From positions 8,267,501 through 8,331,500 of the forward strand of contig NC_132970.1 of assembly GCF_047496725.1 (NCBI RefSeq): DNA of 64,000 bases. The letters run 5' to 3'. The DNA is from Anoplolepis gracilipes. Its lineage: Eukaryota > Arthropoda > Insecta > Hymenoptera > Formicidae. Position numbers and translations under genes: made by a program. Of this stretch, positions 1 to 12,600 are shown piece after piece. Within the stretch, counting starts at the first letter, position 1; the number at the start of each line of letters is the position of its first letter. The notes below the pieces were generated by a model that saw only the letters and a list, made by a program, of their open reading frames with translations, ran no database searches and had not been told where the DNA came from.

Positions 1-3000
1 GCAGACATCTGCATTACCGTTTTAGGGACGTTTATATAATCACTATTCGTTAACAGACAACGCGGAGAGAAACGGCCGCCCGTGGTGCGTTGTATCCCTA
101 ATCCTTGGAATGGATTTCACGATGATAATTATTTCACGCACTTCCGCGGAAGGTTTTCGCTCGACTGGTATACGGGGCCGTATATTTTGACAGTTACGAC
201 GATCCTTAACGATCGGATTAATTTTTACGGCACCGTAGTGAAATGGAAGTACGCACATGCGCGCCATCGAACCCCTTAGAGTCGTGAAACTTTGAGAGAT
301 GCCTTAAAACATCATGCAGCCACCTGGCTTTCGTTTCATTTTTATTATTCAGTTATTCCGCAAAGAAATAACTTACCTTCGGCTCGCGTTGAATTATATT
401 AAATCTTTGATAAAATGGCTTTATTGCAAGATATAATCGCGTTATCGTAATTCGCAAGTCTGTGAGAGAAATTAACGCTCAATTCGGGTGGTACTTGACT
501 GCAGACATTCTCTTATTATTTCGTGCACTATAAAGTTTTATTGCTTGGATTATATCGTTAAATACCATCTAATGTTCAAATGTCATCCTGCAACTATTTT
601 ATTATTTGAATAAATTTATTTTTTAGCTAAGCTTGAAAAATTTAATAATTGTGACAGTGTTGTAATATTACAAATTAAGGCAGAGCTCTTTATTAATTTA
701 CAACAAAATATGTTTGAACATATTATTTAACGCGTTATTAGCAATAAAAAAATAATTAATTTTTTATCCCGTATCTTTTATTTTATAATTTTTATATATT
801 CACAGTTATAGCGATACATACGCAACACGATCTTTATGTAACAGGCAAAATTGCCAGCCGTGAGAAAGTTCACATAAGATCGTCTGTGGGAGAGTTGACC
901 AAAAAAATCTTCCCAACAGGTGTTGTCTCGAAGGAAAGTCCAGCGAATCGACTCCCCCGTTAAACCCTCAAACGCAGCGAACCCTTAAGGAACCGCGATT
1001 CTAAATCCTCTATTCTCTTTAGAAAATCCAGATTTCGAGAAATTCTATATTATACAGGGCGGTCGTCAATGGCGCTTTGTTAGGCACAGAGTGACACGCG
1101 GCAACCCGAACGGCGCTTTGTTATACTCCGAAAGGATTTTCTTTTCTTCATCAAACCTTGGAGCAGAAGGGGAAAGTCGAGATCTACCTTCTGGTTAACC
1201 GGTTATTTGAAAATATTGATGCGCGATTGGATCTCGATCGGTCCAAATATTGATCAGCTGTATGTGCTCTCGAAGAAACAAAGATCCTCTAAAAAGATTT
1301 CGTCGATACAAAACAGAACCCTTTGAATATTTTGACTACATGTTTTTTTTATCTGTTTAAAATAATCAAATATATAATATATAATATATATATATATATA
1401 GTTTATAAAATTTTCTGAGGTAGAAAATATTTTTGTAAGAATATAATAATAATTTTGAAAAGATTTATGTAAAAATTACTTAGCTTTCTATAAAAGATCA
1501 TGTATAAAATTTTCTAATATATACATGTTTCAACTTTAAATAACTATCATTTTTTTTTCACTCTAGTTCTAAAGACTGACATAGAATTCAGTTGCTCCAA
1601 CATCCCCGGTACGTTCTCATAAAATGTCCGTTTGATTCATTTCTGACATCGTTGAATTTACAGATGGACAGATGTGGCGCAAGAAGCGTTTTTCCACCAA
1701 AAGCACCAAACCGTAAAGAGATCAATTCTTTTACAGTCTTAGGATCCAGAAACCCGTTTCGCCATCTTTCTCCACCTCCGCAATTCCCGCGACGCGTAAG
1801 CCCCCAATTTTCGCACAATAGAAAATCTTGAGAATCCTTATAAAAATTTGACGCACAATGGCGTCTTTGTCCGCGCTCTTACCCCATCCGTTCGATTGAA
1901 AACGGACGATTTTTTTCCCTGTACGATGCACCGATTCCTCCTGAAACGTCCAAAAATCGGGCAATGCTCGTGAAAAGGTTAAGACCTATTCTTCAAATAT
2001 CATGGCGCAACCATTGATCAAAGTTTTTTTTTTACACGAACATAGTCGCACGCAGTTTTCGACGTATGTTACAAATAAAGATAAAGATAAAAACTAGAGT
2101 AATTCAAATATACGAATCAAACATTTCTTATATCGTAAATATATATATGTTTGCCATTAATTTATTATTAATTATAATGGCTGTAATTAGAAATTCTTTT
2201 CTAATTTTTTATGCATACGGAATTATATGACGAGGAGAACGATGTAAAGAAATCATGATAGGAAAATAAAGCAAATGATGTGGCAGTAGATGCGACACAT
2301 TCAAATGCCGACAATATACCTAGACGCAACGATTCAAAGTATCGTTCGGAAGGATCGCTAATAGAATTTATAACCGAATAAAAGTACCTCGTAACTTTGA
2401 CGTTCAAGGAGACTTGTAAAGCACAATTTGCAATTTTTCTCTTCGTTTTATTATTCCGTGCGTTAGTGTCGAGATGAGAAGATGACGGCGACGATGATCG
2501 TATACATTCGCATTAAACAGAAGAGAGAAAAGACACGCATACACATGTATATGATTGTATACCGGATATACCATTCAAATCGTATAAAGGACGCTTTTAT
2601 AATGTAATCACGTTGTCATCTGTAAATAATTCTAAGACCAAGTACAATAAAATCTCTCGAATAACATTCTGCACGACTGTTCGAAATTGCGGTGCGATTC
2701 TTTTTTCCACAGATTTAAATCGATTCAGCGACCGACGATTGTTAACAAGGCGCAAAACATACAAGAATATGAAACATATCAAAAGCCAAACACAGAAATA
2801 AAAATGCGCGGTTTTTATAAATATGCAAAAAAAAACATGTGTCTCTAACTTACAAAAATTCGATTTATGATTTTCACGTTATTATTAATTCAAAATAACA
2901 AGTACTTATATTTAACGCGTTTCTAAAAAACATCCTTATTTTTAAATATTTGCTAGAGGTAGAGGTCTTCTCTTAAAACCAGTTCGCACTTATAGCCTCT

Positions 3001-5835
3001 AAATGCCTTAATATGTCATTGTATTCGTAGGACATAAATGGTACGCCGGACGATTCCTCGCGACGAAAGCTTCACGTGCGTTATAAACTATCCCCTGTGC
3101 GACGAATTTGTAACGTTTTATTAGCGGAACGGACAGCAACGATATGGGACCACGATTGAGGAGCTACTTTGTGTGCTACTTTTAATAGGTTCGACTTTGT
3201 TCTCGCAAGCCCCCCTCCCTTCTGCTTTCTTCTCTTCTCTGTCAGAGACGGTTATTCATTCGACAGAGATTTATGTTTAATGTTCATATACAGGAGGAAA
3301 GATACATATAGGGATGTACCATCTTTATGATCGGTTCTGTTACAAAGTTGACTCTTTATGCCGTGTCTCCAGCCACGGCTCACAAAGACAGGGTACAGGA
3401 GAGGGACGCGTTTTTAAAGGATCGCCTCTCCAACCACCAGTTTGATATCCGCCGAGTACGCATCGCAGATATCTCACGCGACAGCGATTCTCTCCACGAA
3501 TGACGAATGATCGATATATGAGTCCCGGTATATAAATATGGCTGGAAAGTTTTGCTCTTCGTGATAAAGTACAATTCGTATCAAGAATTGTACAAGAATT
3601 AAAGAGGCGTCTTAAAACACGATGCGTTAATCGAATAAAAGTACAAAAATAATTTTATAGAAGAAAAATGGTACAGATTTGATTGATTCTGACAAAATTA
3701 CAAATCAAAATAATTCTTATTATTTATTAATACATTATTTTCTTTTTTTTAGAAAACACAAAATATTATTGTTACGTAAAGTTTGGAGACTCCACTTTTG
3801 TGAAATAAATACACGATATATAGCAACATACAGGTGCAATTATTTCCCGTTCAAAATGGAAACGCACGAGATCGAGTACAGCCGCGACGCACACGTGCGA
3901 GATTTCGCGCTTCGTACTCCGTAATTACGCGATCCGGAGAATCCATTAGCAGCGTTAATCCTACAGGTGTGAGAGCGTAAACGGCTGCCGATGTAATCAC
4001 CGCCGCGCACGGAACGTGGCCCAACGGAATCCAGAAAAAATTAATCCGATCAGATTAGCCGGACCATTGTAATTACGTGCGAAGCGTTAACGCGGCAAGT
4101 GCTCCCATGAATGAGCGGTTTGCTTTCTCTCTCGTAAATCCGTTAAATTGCCGAATTAAATTGAGCCCGAGCGCAAGAAATTATGAACGCCAAACGTTGC
4201 TGTTCTTAACTCTTAAACGTTGTAAAGTTCTTTTGCTATCTACATTCGATCTTTTCAATCTTAAAACAAATTTTTTGCAATGAAAAATAAGCTCGGAAAT
4301 AAGACAGCTGATCGCAATATCAACCTTGAAAATTTTATATCGACCTCGTAAATCGAAAATAGGGATTTTAGCGATCGATTGGCTTTTTATCGTGCAATTG
4401 TATCCTGTGCGAGAAAGTCGAGTTAAGAACGGAAAAAATTTGTCCGGTGACTTATTTGGCAGCATTATTTACGGGCCAAAAAGCAGTTTGTCGCGCGTTG
4501 GGTGTATGCTCTTGCACGCTCCTTTTTATGTAGGTATATATAATTACAGATTCTTTATGTTTGCGCGAAGATATCCAGTCAAGACGCGGTTTTCTCTTTT
4601 GCAATTTCTGTTCAAATGCTCGCGCAACCGTATTCTACTTTGGACAATATCTGGATTACCGCCATCAGCATCTTTTTCTACCCGCACTTTATCACATCGT
4701 TATCCTTTTTGCGCGAGATCGAGTTCCTGTTTTTTGTAGTCTAACTCGGCCCTATCTTCATTTTTACATTCTCTTCGGTGAACTTCAATCGAAGAAAGTA
4801 TTACGATTCGTGATCAATCCGCCTCATTCCCCTTTTGCTCGTGCAACGAAACCAACCATCGCGATTAGAACACTCGTAAATAATGTTGGACTGATCGCCA
4901 CAACGCACCGATACGATTATTTTTAGGAACGTGCGCGCTGTACCATCGATTACACCGTCGGAATTGGGCCTAAACGACGCGCCCCGGATATCGCTTCGTT
5001 TGCGATAAACGAGAGTCGGTAACGAGAGCAACACGCTTCTCTTAAGGATCTGCGGAACCTATCATCTTCTCGAGCCGCGCCGAGAGAGAGACTCGATCGT
5101 GCCACCCGATAATTGATACATACTTAACAAGGGTCGGCGCGAGAGCGTAATTAAGAACGTGCTGGCGAATTTATAGCGGCTCTCTGGGACGTGTTATTAA
5201 ATACAAACGATCGTTGCCGCGTACTTGCCGACATGATGATCGGAATTTTTCATAAGTCATTTTTACAAAAAATTGTAAAGAATATTACAAAGAAATGGCA
5301 TATAAATCACATTTCAAAATATATTCATAAAATGAAAAAAGCAAACAGTCATGTTAAAAATCCACGCTACTTGATGTACACTGCAAAAAAAGTATTACAA
5401 AGTTATGTGAAGAATATAAAATTACACAAATAATAGAAATGTATAACAAGTCCATTGTATAATTTTACACTTATATTTCATGTGTACTTTGCTTTTAAGA
5501 TAAATTTATAAAAAAATCAACAAAACTCTTGGTTAAATTGAAATATTTCTTTAACAATACGTTATAAATTTTTAATATATAATATAATAACAAGATGCAT
5601 TTAAAAATATTACTGATTAAATAATCAGCGTCACTAACCGATTCTTTCGACGAGATTTCTGATTTGCTATACAAATAACTATTGACGACTATTAATCACT
5701 TTTCATTAATAACACACTGATTGCATTTAAGATAGTAATTTTACATATTTTTTTACAGTTTAAAAGATAAGATATATTCTTCTTTAAAGTCTTGTACGAA
5801 AGAGACCAAGAAATAAATTAAAGAATTTGACTCAC
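1..5835. other. Noncoding stretch, no gene recognised
   Basis: No open frame here has a recognisable family, convincing codon use and plausible splice sites together. The longest frames (around 4326-4926) are hydrophobic or arginine-rich, overlap each other in different frames and look like chance. Short AT runs occur, for example TA repeats near 1377-1400. If the candidate exon at 5836-6118 on the minus strand is real, this stretch would be its first intron. This is a statement of what I can see, not proof that nothing is transcribed. Confidence 0.5.
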
Positions 5836-6118
5836 CATTGAACGTAACAATGAGTGGAATCTCACGCGCTGGAACTTGCAGGAACATGCGGGTAATCGAT
5901 GTGACTCGCTGAATGTCTCCACCGCAAAGAGAGGAATTGACGGACAAGGCGCTATCTCGAAGAGGCTTCTTCGAAGCATGGCGAATCGCTCCGCGGATCA
6001 AGTCCGGTCCGCGTTTCATGGCCGAAGCAATAAATTCACGGATACGAATCGATGAGCCGACGAGAAAAATGACTGCGAAAGACACTCTTTTCTCGAGTCG
6101 CCATGTATGGAAATACAA
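5836..6118 (-). CDS. Possible first coding exon of an unknown secreted protein (partial)
   Basis: I do not recognise this protein. An open frame starts at an ATG at 6118 and reads about 94 codons to a good splice donor (AATG|GTGAGTC) at 5836/5835. The N-terminus has basic residues followed by a hydrophobic run (VSFAVIFLVGSS), which resembles a short signal peptide. The rest is charged and includes NSSLCGGD, a possible N-glycosylation site next to a cysteine. Base composition is less AT-rich than the flanks, as in real exons elsewhere in this window. No following exon could be identified to the left, so either a long intron separates it from exons outside the window or the frame is a chance one. 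The opposite strand is also open over much of the same stretch, which weakens the call. Confidence 0.3.
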
Positions 6119-6483
6119 GCACGCGAGGCTGTTTCTGTGTTCCTTCTTATTACGCGGAATAGATCCCGCTGATCTACATGCGTATCACTTTACACGGGTC
6201 CGCTTCGTGTGAAAAATGACAGTAATCTGAGAAACGATCTGTACAAAACAAAAAGATTAGACATGAATGTTTGTGAAGCGATCCTTTTCTTTACGAATTT
6301 TTGATGCTGCAAATCTTTATATATTTTAATGGATAAGAATTGAAACCGTAACAACATGAAATCATCGAGAAAAGGTCGAATTTGCTTACCAGTCGATGCA
6401 CCGCAATTATTTTTCACTGGTCGTTTTATTGTTCCGAAAGTTGCCTCGCGTAGACACGAACCGATAGGGAAAACACAGGTAAT

Positions 6484-7000
6484 CGCAATTATTTAACGCA
6501 ATATATGATAAGCACCCGACACTTTAGACGATACTTCCGACATTTTATACGGCACTTCCGATACTTTATATACGCGATAATCGCGATTAATTAACTCAAT
6601 ACGATAATCGCCCGTCACTTTATACAACACACTTCCAAAATTTTATTATAAATCCGACGTGTAGGATGGATAAGTAACGCGAGACGCGAGTGACAGTACA
6701 CTTGCCACATCATGTATCGACGGCGTCATTAAACGTATTATGACGTATTGTTTGTGTTTGGAAAATATCGGCGTCAACTTCACGCACGGACATGGGGCGC
6801 TATTGACGGCTAACGTTCGAATTAGATCATGTATTGAAAGGAGCGTCAATTATAGATACGCTTCGAATGTTCTCTCGATGCAAAAACACGAATCACAAGT
6901 TACAACTAATCATGATTAATTTATTAATTGACACAATACGATAATTGTCCGTCACTTTATACGACACTCCTGACACTTTATTATAAACACGACGCGTAGA
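6484..7000. repeat. Three diverged copies of a roughly 80-base repeat
   Basis: Related blocks occur near 6484-6560, 6582-6666 and 6912-7000. Each pairs an AATTA-rich start and an ACGATAAT-like motif with one or more CACTTTATACGACAC-like motifs. The second and third also share ATTTTATTATAAA-like and CGACGYGTAG endings. The copies are clearly degenerate and lie between the candidate minus-strand exon and the SRP receptor gene. They could be an old tandem repeat or remnants of a small mobile element. No open frame is present. Confidence 0.55.
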
Positions 7001-7069
7001 TAAAGACTGCACGTATCAATCCAGCGTTCAGTCAAAATTAAAAAGAGAGAGATTTGACAATGAGTCTTA

Positions 7070-7071
<2 letters not shown>

Positions 7072-7126
<55 letters not shown>
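7072..7126. repeat. (CT)n microsatellite
   Basis: An almost uninterrupted CT dinucleotide run of about 50 bases lies about 470 bases upstream of the SRP receptor beta start codon. A pyrimidine tract of this kind can exclude nucleosomes or bind GAGA-type factors, but nothing here shows function. Confidence 0.95.
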
Positions 7127-7130
<4 letters not shown>

Positions 7131-7594
7131 AAATGTAAGACTATGAAAATGATTTTACCCTTTTGTTGCGAATTAATATTTCACTTATCTATTGTCCATC
7201 TTCTCGTCTACAAATGTCTATTTTTTATCCAGAAACATATATGTGTTGTCTAATATATAATAGTCACATCAGTAACATATGTTTAACTAACCCTAACGCA
7301 AGCTATGTATGTTGTTTTGAATTATCATCAAAATGTAGACAATTGTGGGTAAGTTATATCTGCAAGCTCCGAAGATAATATTTGAAATCTTTGTTATCAT
7401 CAATCAAATTCAGTTTACAAAGATAAATGTTTCATAGTTGAGTAAGCTTGTATAGATGTCGCAAATTGTCGTTAAAAAGTGTATATGTATATAACCTCTC
7501 ATTTATTTGTATCATTGGTCATTGGCATATGGTCATATGCCAATTGAAAGAAAGTGATTTGAGTAAGAATTGAGAAAATTGCAAATTAAAGATT

Positions 7595-8841
7595 ATGGAG
7601 AAACATATAAAGCTACTATTGGAAGAAAATGGCAATTCACAGTTGCTGGGTATACTGGTTGCTGTGTTTGCTGTTATTATAACATTAGGTAATTACATGT
7701 TTATCAGGTTGCCATAATACTATTACATTCAGTATATATTTTTTTAAGTTACGTTAAATATTTAAACATAATAGTTTTATAAATTTTTATTATGCTTATA
7801 AAATATCTTTGGAGTTACCACAACTTTTTCTAATTCATGACAGTTTTTTTTTTTGTTTATTTAAACAAAGTATACTTATATACTTTGTTTTAAGAATAGT
7901 GTTAATTAAATTAATATAGAAAAACATATTCTGTGTTTATCTTTATCTAAACTATTTTTCTGCATTTAATTAAAGTATGATATCTCAATTAACATATAAT
8001 TTTTACAGTTTTGTTTGCACTCTGGCGCAAAAGAAGAGCTGCAGGTTATAATGTTCTTTTAACAGGTCTCAGTGACAGTGGAAAAACATTGATCTATGTG
8101 AGATTATTATGTTCTAAATTTATCAAGACATATACATCTGTTAAAGAAAATGTAGGAGATATTGCAATTAATAATGTAAGTTTTAAGTACATTCTGTCAA
8201 ATATTAAGTCTATAAATTATATATTTATTATAATTATTCTTATAAAAGTATTTGTTTTAGAGTTCTCTGAAAATAGTGGATATTCCTGGAGATGAACGAT
8301 TGCGCAGCAAATATTTTGACAAGTACAAATCGTCTGCCAGAGGTCTAGTTTACATTATTGATTCAGTGACTATTCAGAAGGAGATTAGAGATGTGGCTGA
8401 GTAAGTATAAATTGGATAAAATTGACTAAATTATTAATTAGACACTTCTTATTTGAAATAATAAAAATATTAATGTCTAAATAATTCATATTTTTGCTTT
8501 CTTTCAGATATTTGTATAATGTTTTATCAGATTCTAATATACAAAAAGTTCCCATCCTTATATTATGTAATAAACAGGATCAAACTATGGCCAAGGGATG
8601 CATGGTGATAAGAACATTATTAGAAAAGGAAATTAATCTGCTACGAATGACAAAGATTAGTCAATTAGAAGCTACGGATGCGTCTTCCTCTAATGTCTTT
8701 CTTGGGAAGCAAGGGAAAGATTTTGAATTTTCTCATTTAGATTCGCACATTGATTTTGCAGAATCATACGCATTTAATAAAGATTCTCAATCATCGGCAG
8801 ATATCAAGGAACTTAACAAGTGGTTACATAAGATTGCATGA
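7595..8841 (+). CDS. SRPRB: Signal recognition particle receptor subunit beta (SRPRB)
   Basis: This is the membrane-anchored small GTPase that tethers SRP receptor alpha to the ER during co-translational targeting. Four exons join in frame: 7595-7688, 8009-8175, 8261-8400 and 8508-8841, giving 244 residues, a normal length for the family. An N-terminal hydrophobic segment (LLGILVAVFAVIITLVLFAL, roughly residues 17-36) is followed by basic residues WRKRR, the expected single membrane anchor. The GTPase motifs are visible in order: P-loop GLSDSGKT, switch II DIPGDE, G4 NKQD and a G5-like ATDASS. The start is the first ATG before the anchor. AATAAA at 8916-8921 is a likely polyadenylation signal. 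The next gene on the same strand starts about 800 bases downstream. Confidence 0.95.
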
Positions 8842-9663
8842 TAATGTACACCAGATTTTTTAAAATATAAATTATTCGTTTGTAAATAATTTTTATTTTA
8901 TTTGTAAGCTTTTTCAATAAAAAAAAATTCATCCCACTATCAAAATTAAAACTCACATGTGACCGATCAACGATATGTATATCTGACTCGGTCAAAAAGT
9001 TACTGATCAATGTCGCCATCTGGCCCGATCACTGTGCGAGATTTCGCATGTCGCATGTCCAAAGTCGTGCGCGGTGAGATTTGCCGCCTGGTTTTCCAGT
9101 GCGAAAGGTTATTTTCGTGTATCGTGTTATTTGACAAATTTAGTATATTTTCCTTAGTGTTCTCTGTTCATGTTTCAAGATATTCATTTTATTTGTAATC
9201 TGTGATAAGACTAGCTCTCAGTTATATACGACAACCGGGAATCGGCTTGAGTTATCTTTGCTTTAATCGACGCCGAACAGTTCCTTTTGGAACATACAGT
9301 AGTAGACCAATATAGCAGAAATTTGATCCATGTATAGTGTACACTTGTGCAAAATTCACAACAATAATAATTAAAGTTGCAATAAATACATTAGAGAAGC
9401 CTTCTCTATTTAAAAGAAAGAATGTTCAATATTTGTTTATTCTTGTTTTTTTTCTGAGATATATATATTATTTATATATATGTAATATATATAAATATAT
9501 TATAAATTTATTATTTATAAAATACATGGAAGAAAATGTTTACAAGCACGTGTCTTTTGACACTGTTTTATAAATTTCATGTGCATTCCATTTGGAATTT
9601 ATTAAGCCAGCTTTAATTGTATGTCTTTCATTTAATTTTTTGATATCAGTAGCTGCAGCCAAA
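8842..9663. other. SRPRB 3' region and row-like gene promoter/5' UTR
   Basis: The first part is the short 3' UTR of SRPRB. Around 8990-9130 composition becomes less AT-rich, with several CpG dinucleotides, which fits a promoter for the downstream zinc-finger gene. A 5' UTR intron is likely, because a good acceptor (TTTTTTGATATCAG) ends at 9649, 14 bases before the start codon. AT-rich sequence fills the rest. No further gene is seen. Confidence 0.5.
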
Positions 9664-12600
9664 ATGCCAAGACCAAGGTTGTTTACACGCTCTGTTTTAA
9701 CCAAACGCCCAATCAACATGACATTAAACTTGGAGTGTACAGAGGAGCCTTTGAGTGAAGCACAGTTAATATCAAGGACAAAATTCAAAGAAGATTATGA
9801 TAAAGTAAATCAAAATGCTTTTCTTTCTTTAAAAATGTATTGATCTTTCGATATCCAGAAATATTTTTTCTGTCAGGTTACAGCTATTTTAGAAGAACTA
9901 ATTAAAGATCATGATGGTAAATTGATATGTCAAGCAGGTGTTGTCAGTGGTTATCAGTGCACATTGTAAGTATATAATTATAGAAGAACGAAAATTTCAT
10001 ATTAAAAATATAATTATATTTTAAATTAAAATAAAAATTTCACATAGACTCACACAATATCAATTAAAATGAAACAATGTAATCAAAGGCTAAAATCAGA
10101 AGACTATACTATTATTTTTACTGCAAAAGTGAGTTTACAGTTTGTGACCATTATGCTCAAGTATTTATCTATAATTTTTTTATTCTTGACAATTAATTTA
10201 ATTTTATGTTACTTGTTTGTAACATTTCAATTATTATATTTACATTTTAATTTTTTAGAGAAGATTTTTTAATTTGAATACATACTTGCATGTTCTTAAA
10301 TTAACTGTTTGACTCTGATTTTGGTCTTTTATATATATGTTTTGGTGTGATAACTATATTTTATATCAACATTTGTAGACCTACAAATCCAACAGCAACA
10401 TCAACAGTACTTCAGAATAATCCACCAATTTTAAATGTAAGTATTTTACTAGTATCTATATTGTCAAATATAATAAAAAAATTTATATACATTCTGCATA
10501 TGTATCCAGAAATATCTTTTTTTTTTTTTTTAATTTTTAGACCCAGCAAAACAAAAATTCAACGCCAATTAAACTAAATATTAGTAATCCAACTGGATCT
10601 CAAGGAAATATTCAGTTAGTAGTTGATCCACGCATGGGAGTCATGGGAGTTGTAGGATCTGTTACACAAACCCAAGGTAGCAAGTTGCTTACTAAAATTA
10701 GTTGAAATTATATAAATAAGAGATTTTTTCAGGAACAACTACTACAACCACTGTAGCAGTTTCAACGGCTGCACAACCTCAACAAGAAAATGTATTGTTA
10801 ATTTAATTTGTATATTTATTCTTTTTTTATTGGGAGTCTAAATTTTCATTAAAACTAATTACATACTAATTTTTTTCAGTACAAGTATACCAGATCTGGA
10901 CGGAGGACAAAGGTTCTTCAAGTACAACAACCGGATATTATAGAGGAGGTATTTTTATAAATAAAAGAAAGAGTTTTCTAAATTTTCTATTTTACAAATT
11001 TTTTCAATGAGTATATGAATATATATATTTATATATATATATAATATATTTTCTTATAGCCTGCATCCACAGTTACTCGTTCGAGACCAAAGACTGGATC
11101 AACAACACATGTTGTTACATCAAGTAAGAATATAATAACATTTTATAAATATATTGCATGAAAATAATTAAGATAAAAGATTAATCAAAATATTAATACT
11201 GATTTCTCAGCTGCTACTATCTCACAAGGTGTGACAAATGTTAGGATAAAATCTGTCAATAAGCAACAGACAGTAAATCAACCAACTACTACCAAACCTA
11301 CAGAGCACACTAGTATAGGCGGAATATCTGTCGGTTCGACAGGTTAAAATCAAATATTGTACAAAAGGCGGTTTTTGGTATGATTCTGGTACATGTACCA
11401 AACGATCGCCAAAAATCGCCTAATGTTAATATACTGGCTAATTATTTTTAATTATTATTGTAGTATGTTTTCTAGTTAATGAACAAATTGATGAAGCAAA
11501 GAAGAACCAGCCTGATGGCAGAGAATTTACATTTAACAAAACCACCGGCGGTCGAACTTTCCCATCTCTAGTAGTAGTAGCAAGGCCAAATTTACGTAGC
11601 AAAGATATCGGATCGCTAGTTGCACAAAAAGAAAGACAAGCTTTAGGTATGATGACTTTTTTAACTTTACCATGTTTATAATGATATAATGTTAAACACC
11701 GATGTAATGAATGAAATTTTTTAGATGCTAAAGTTAAAAGTGTGCTTATGTTTTCTGCTACAAAATTTGCCGAATGGTTAATACAGCAAGGTCTAGTAAA
11801 ATCCGAACAATACTGTTCGCAACATATCTCAAATTATCAAAAGACTAAACTCAAGTTAGGAATGTACAGTGATCAAGGAACATTCCCTTATTCTGGTGGT
11901 TACGTTTGGATATCTAGTTGTTGTCCCGACAGATTTGTTTCTGTTTTTTCTGGTTCTCTTTTTCAAGGGGCTCCTTACACGCCTACAGTCCTGTTAAAGT
12001 TGATTTATCATTGGGCATGTCAGACTAATGTGCAAAATGTAGTCTCCTGGGTGAAAGTGTCTAACATATATTTGAAAAATTTTTATACAAATCTACGTAG
12101 TATTTGTACAGCAGCAATATGGGACAAGAATCGTAAAATGGGCGGTAAAAATTCGGTGATACAGATTGGTGTAATTAGTCTGGGTACCACTTCACAAGAT
12201 GGGCATTTGCGACAGGTGAAATATCTTGACATCTTGATGTCTTGGTAGAAAAGAGATAGTTGATATAATTCAGCTTTCATATTTAGGTTAAAGTCGAGGT
12301 TCTTGGTGTTTTGGATCCATCTACATTAGACATACGATTGCGCGCTTGTGAACCAATGCAGAATGGAGATAGATCATACAAAAGACGATTTAATAATATC
12401 TTACATCCGTTGAAAGAGTGGGTTCATACAGACTCGAAAATAATGACTGATTTTACTGTTGACAAAGGTACCTTGCATGACATGGGCTATATTCATGTCG
12501 TGCAATCTGCATTTGCAGAACAGACATCTAGAAATGTTTTGAGTAATTACCATATTATGGAATATCTTAGAAAAATTGTCCCGAGAATGTTTCAAAATAC

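Noticed and set aside
4326..4926. Overlapping open frames of 137 and 121 codons on the plus strand
   Set aside because: No family resemblance, two frames open over the same bases, no splice or start context. Best explained by chance.
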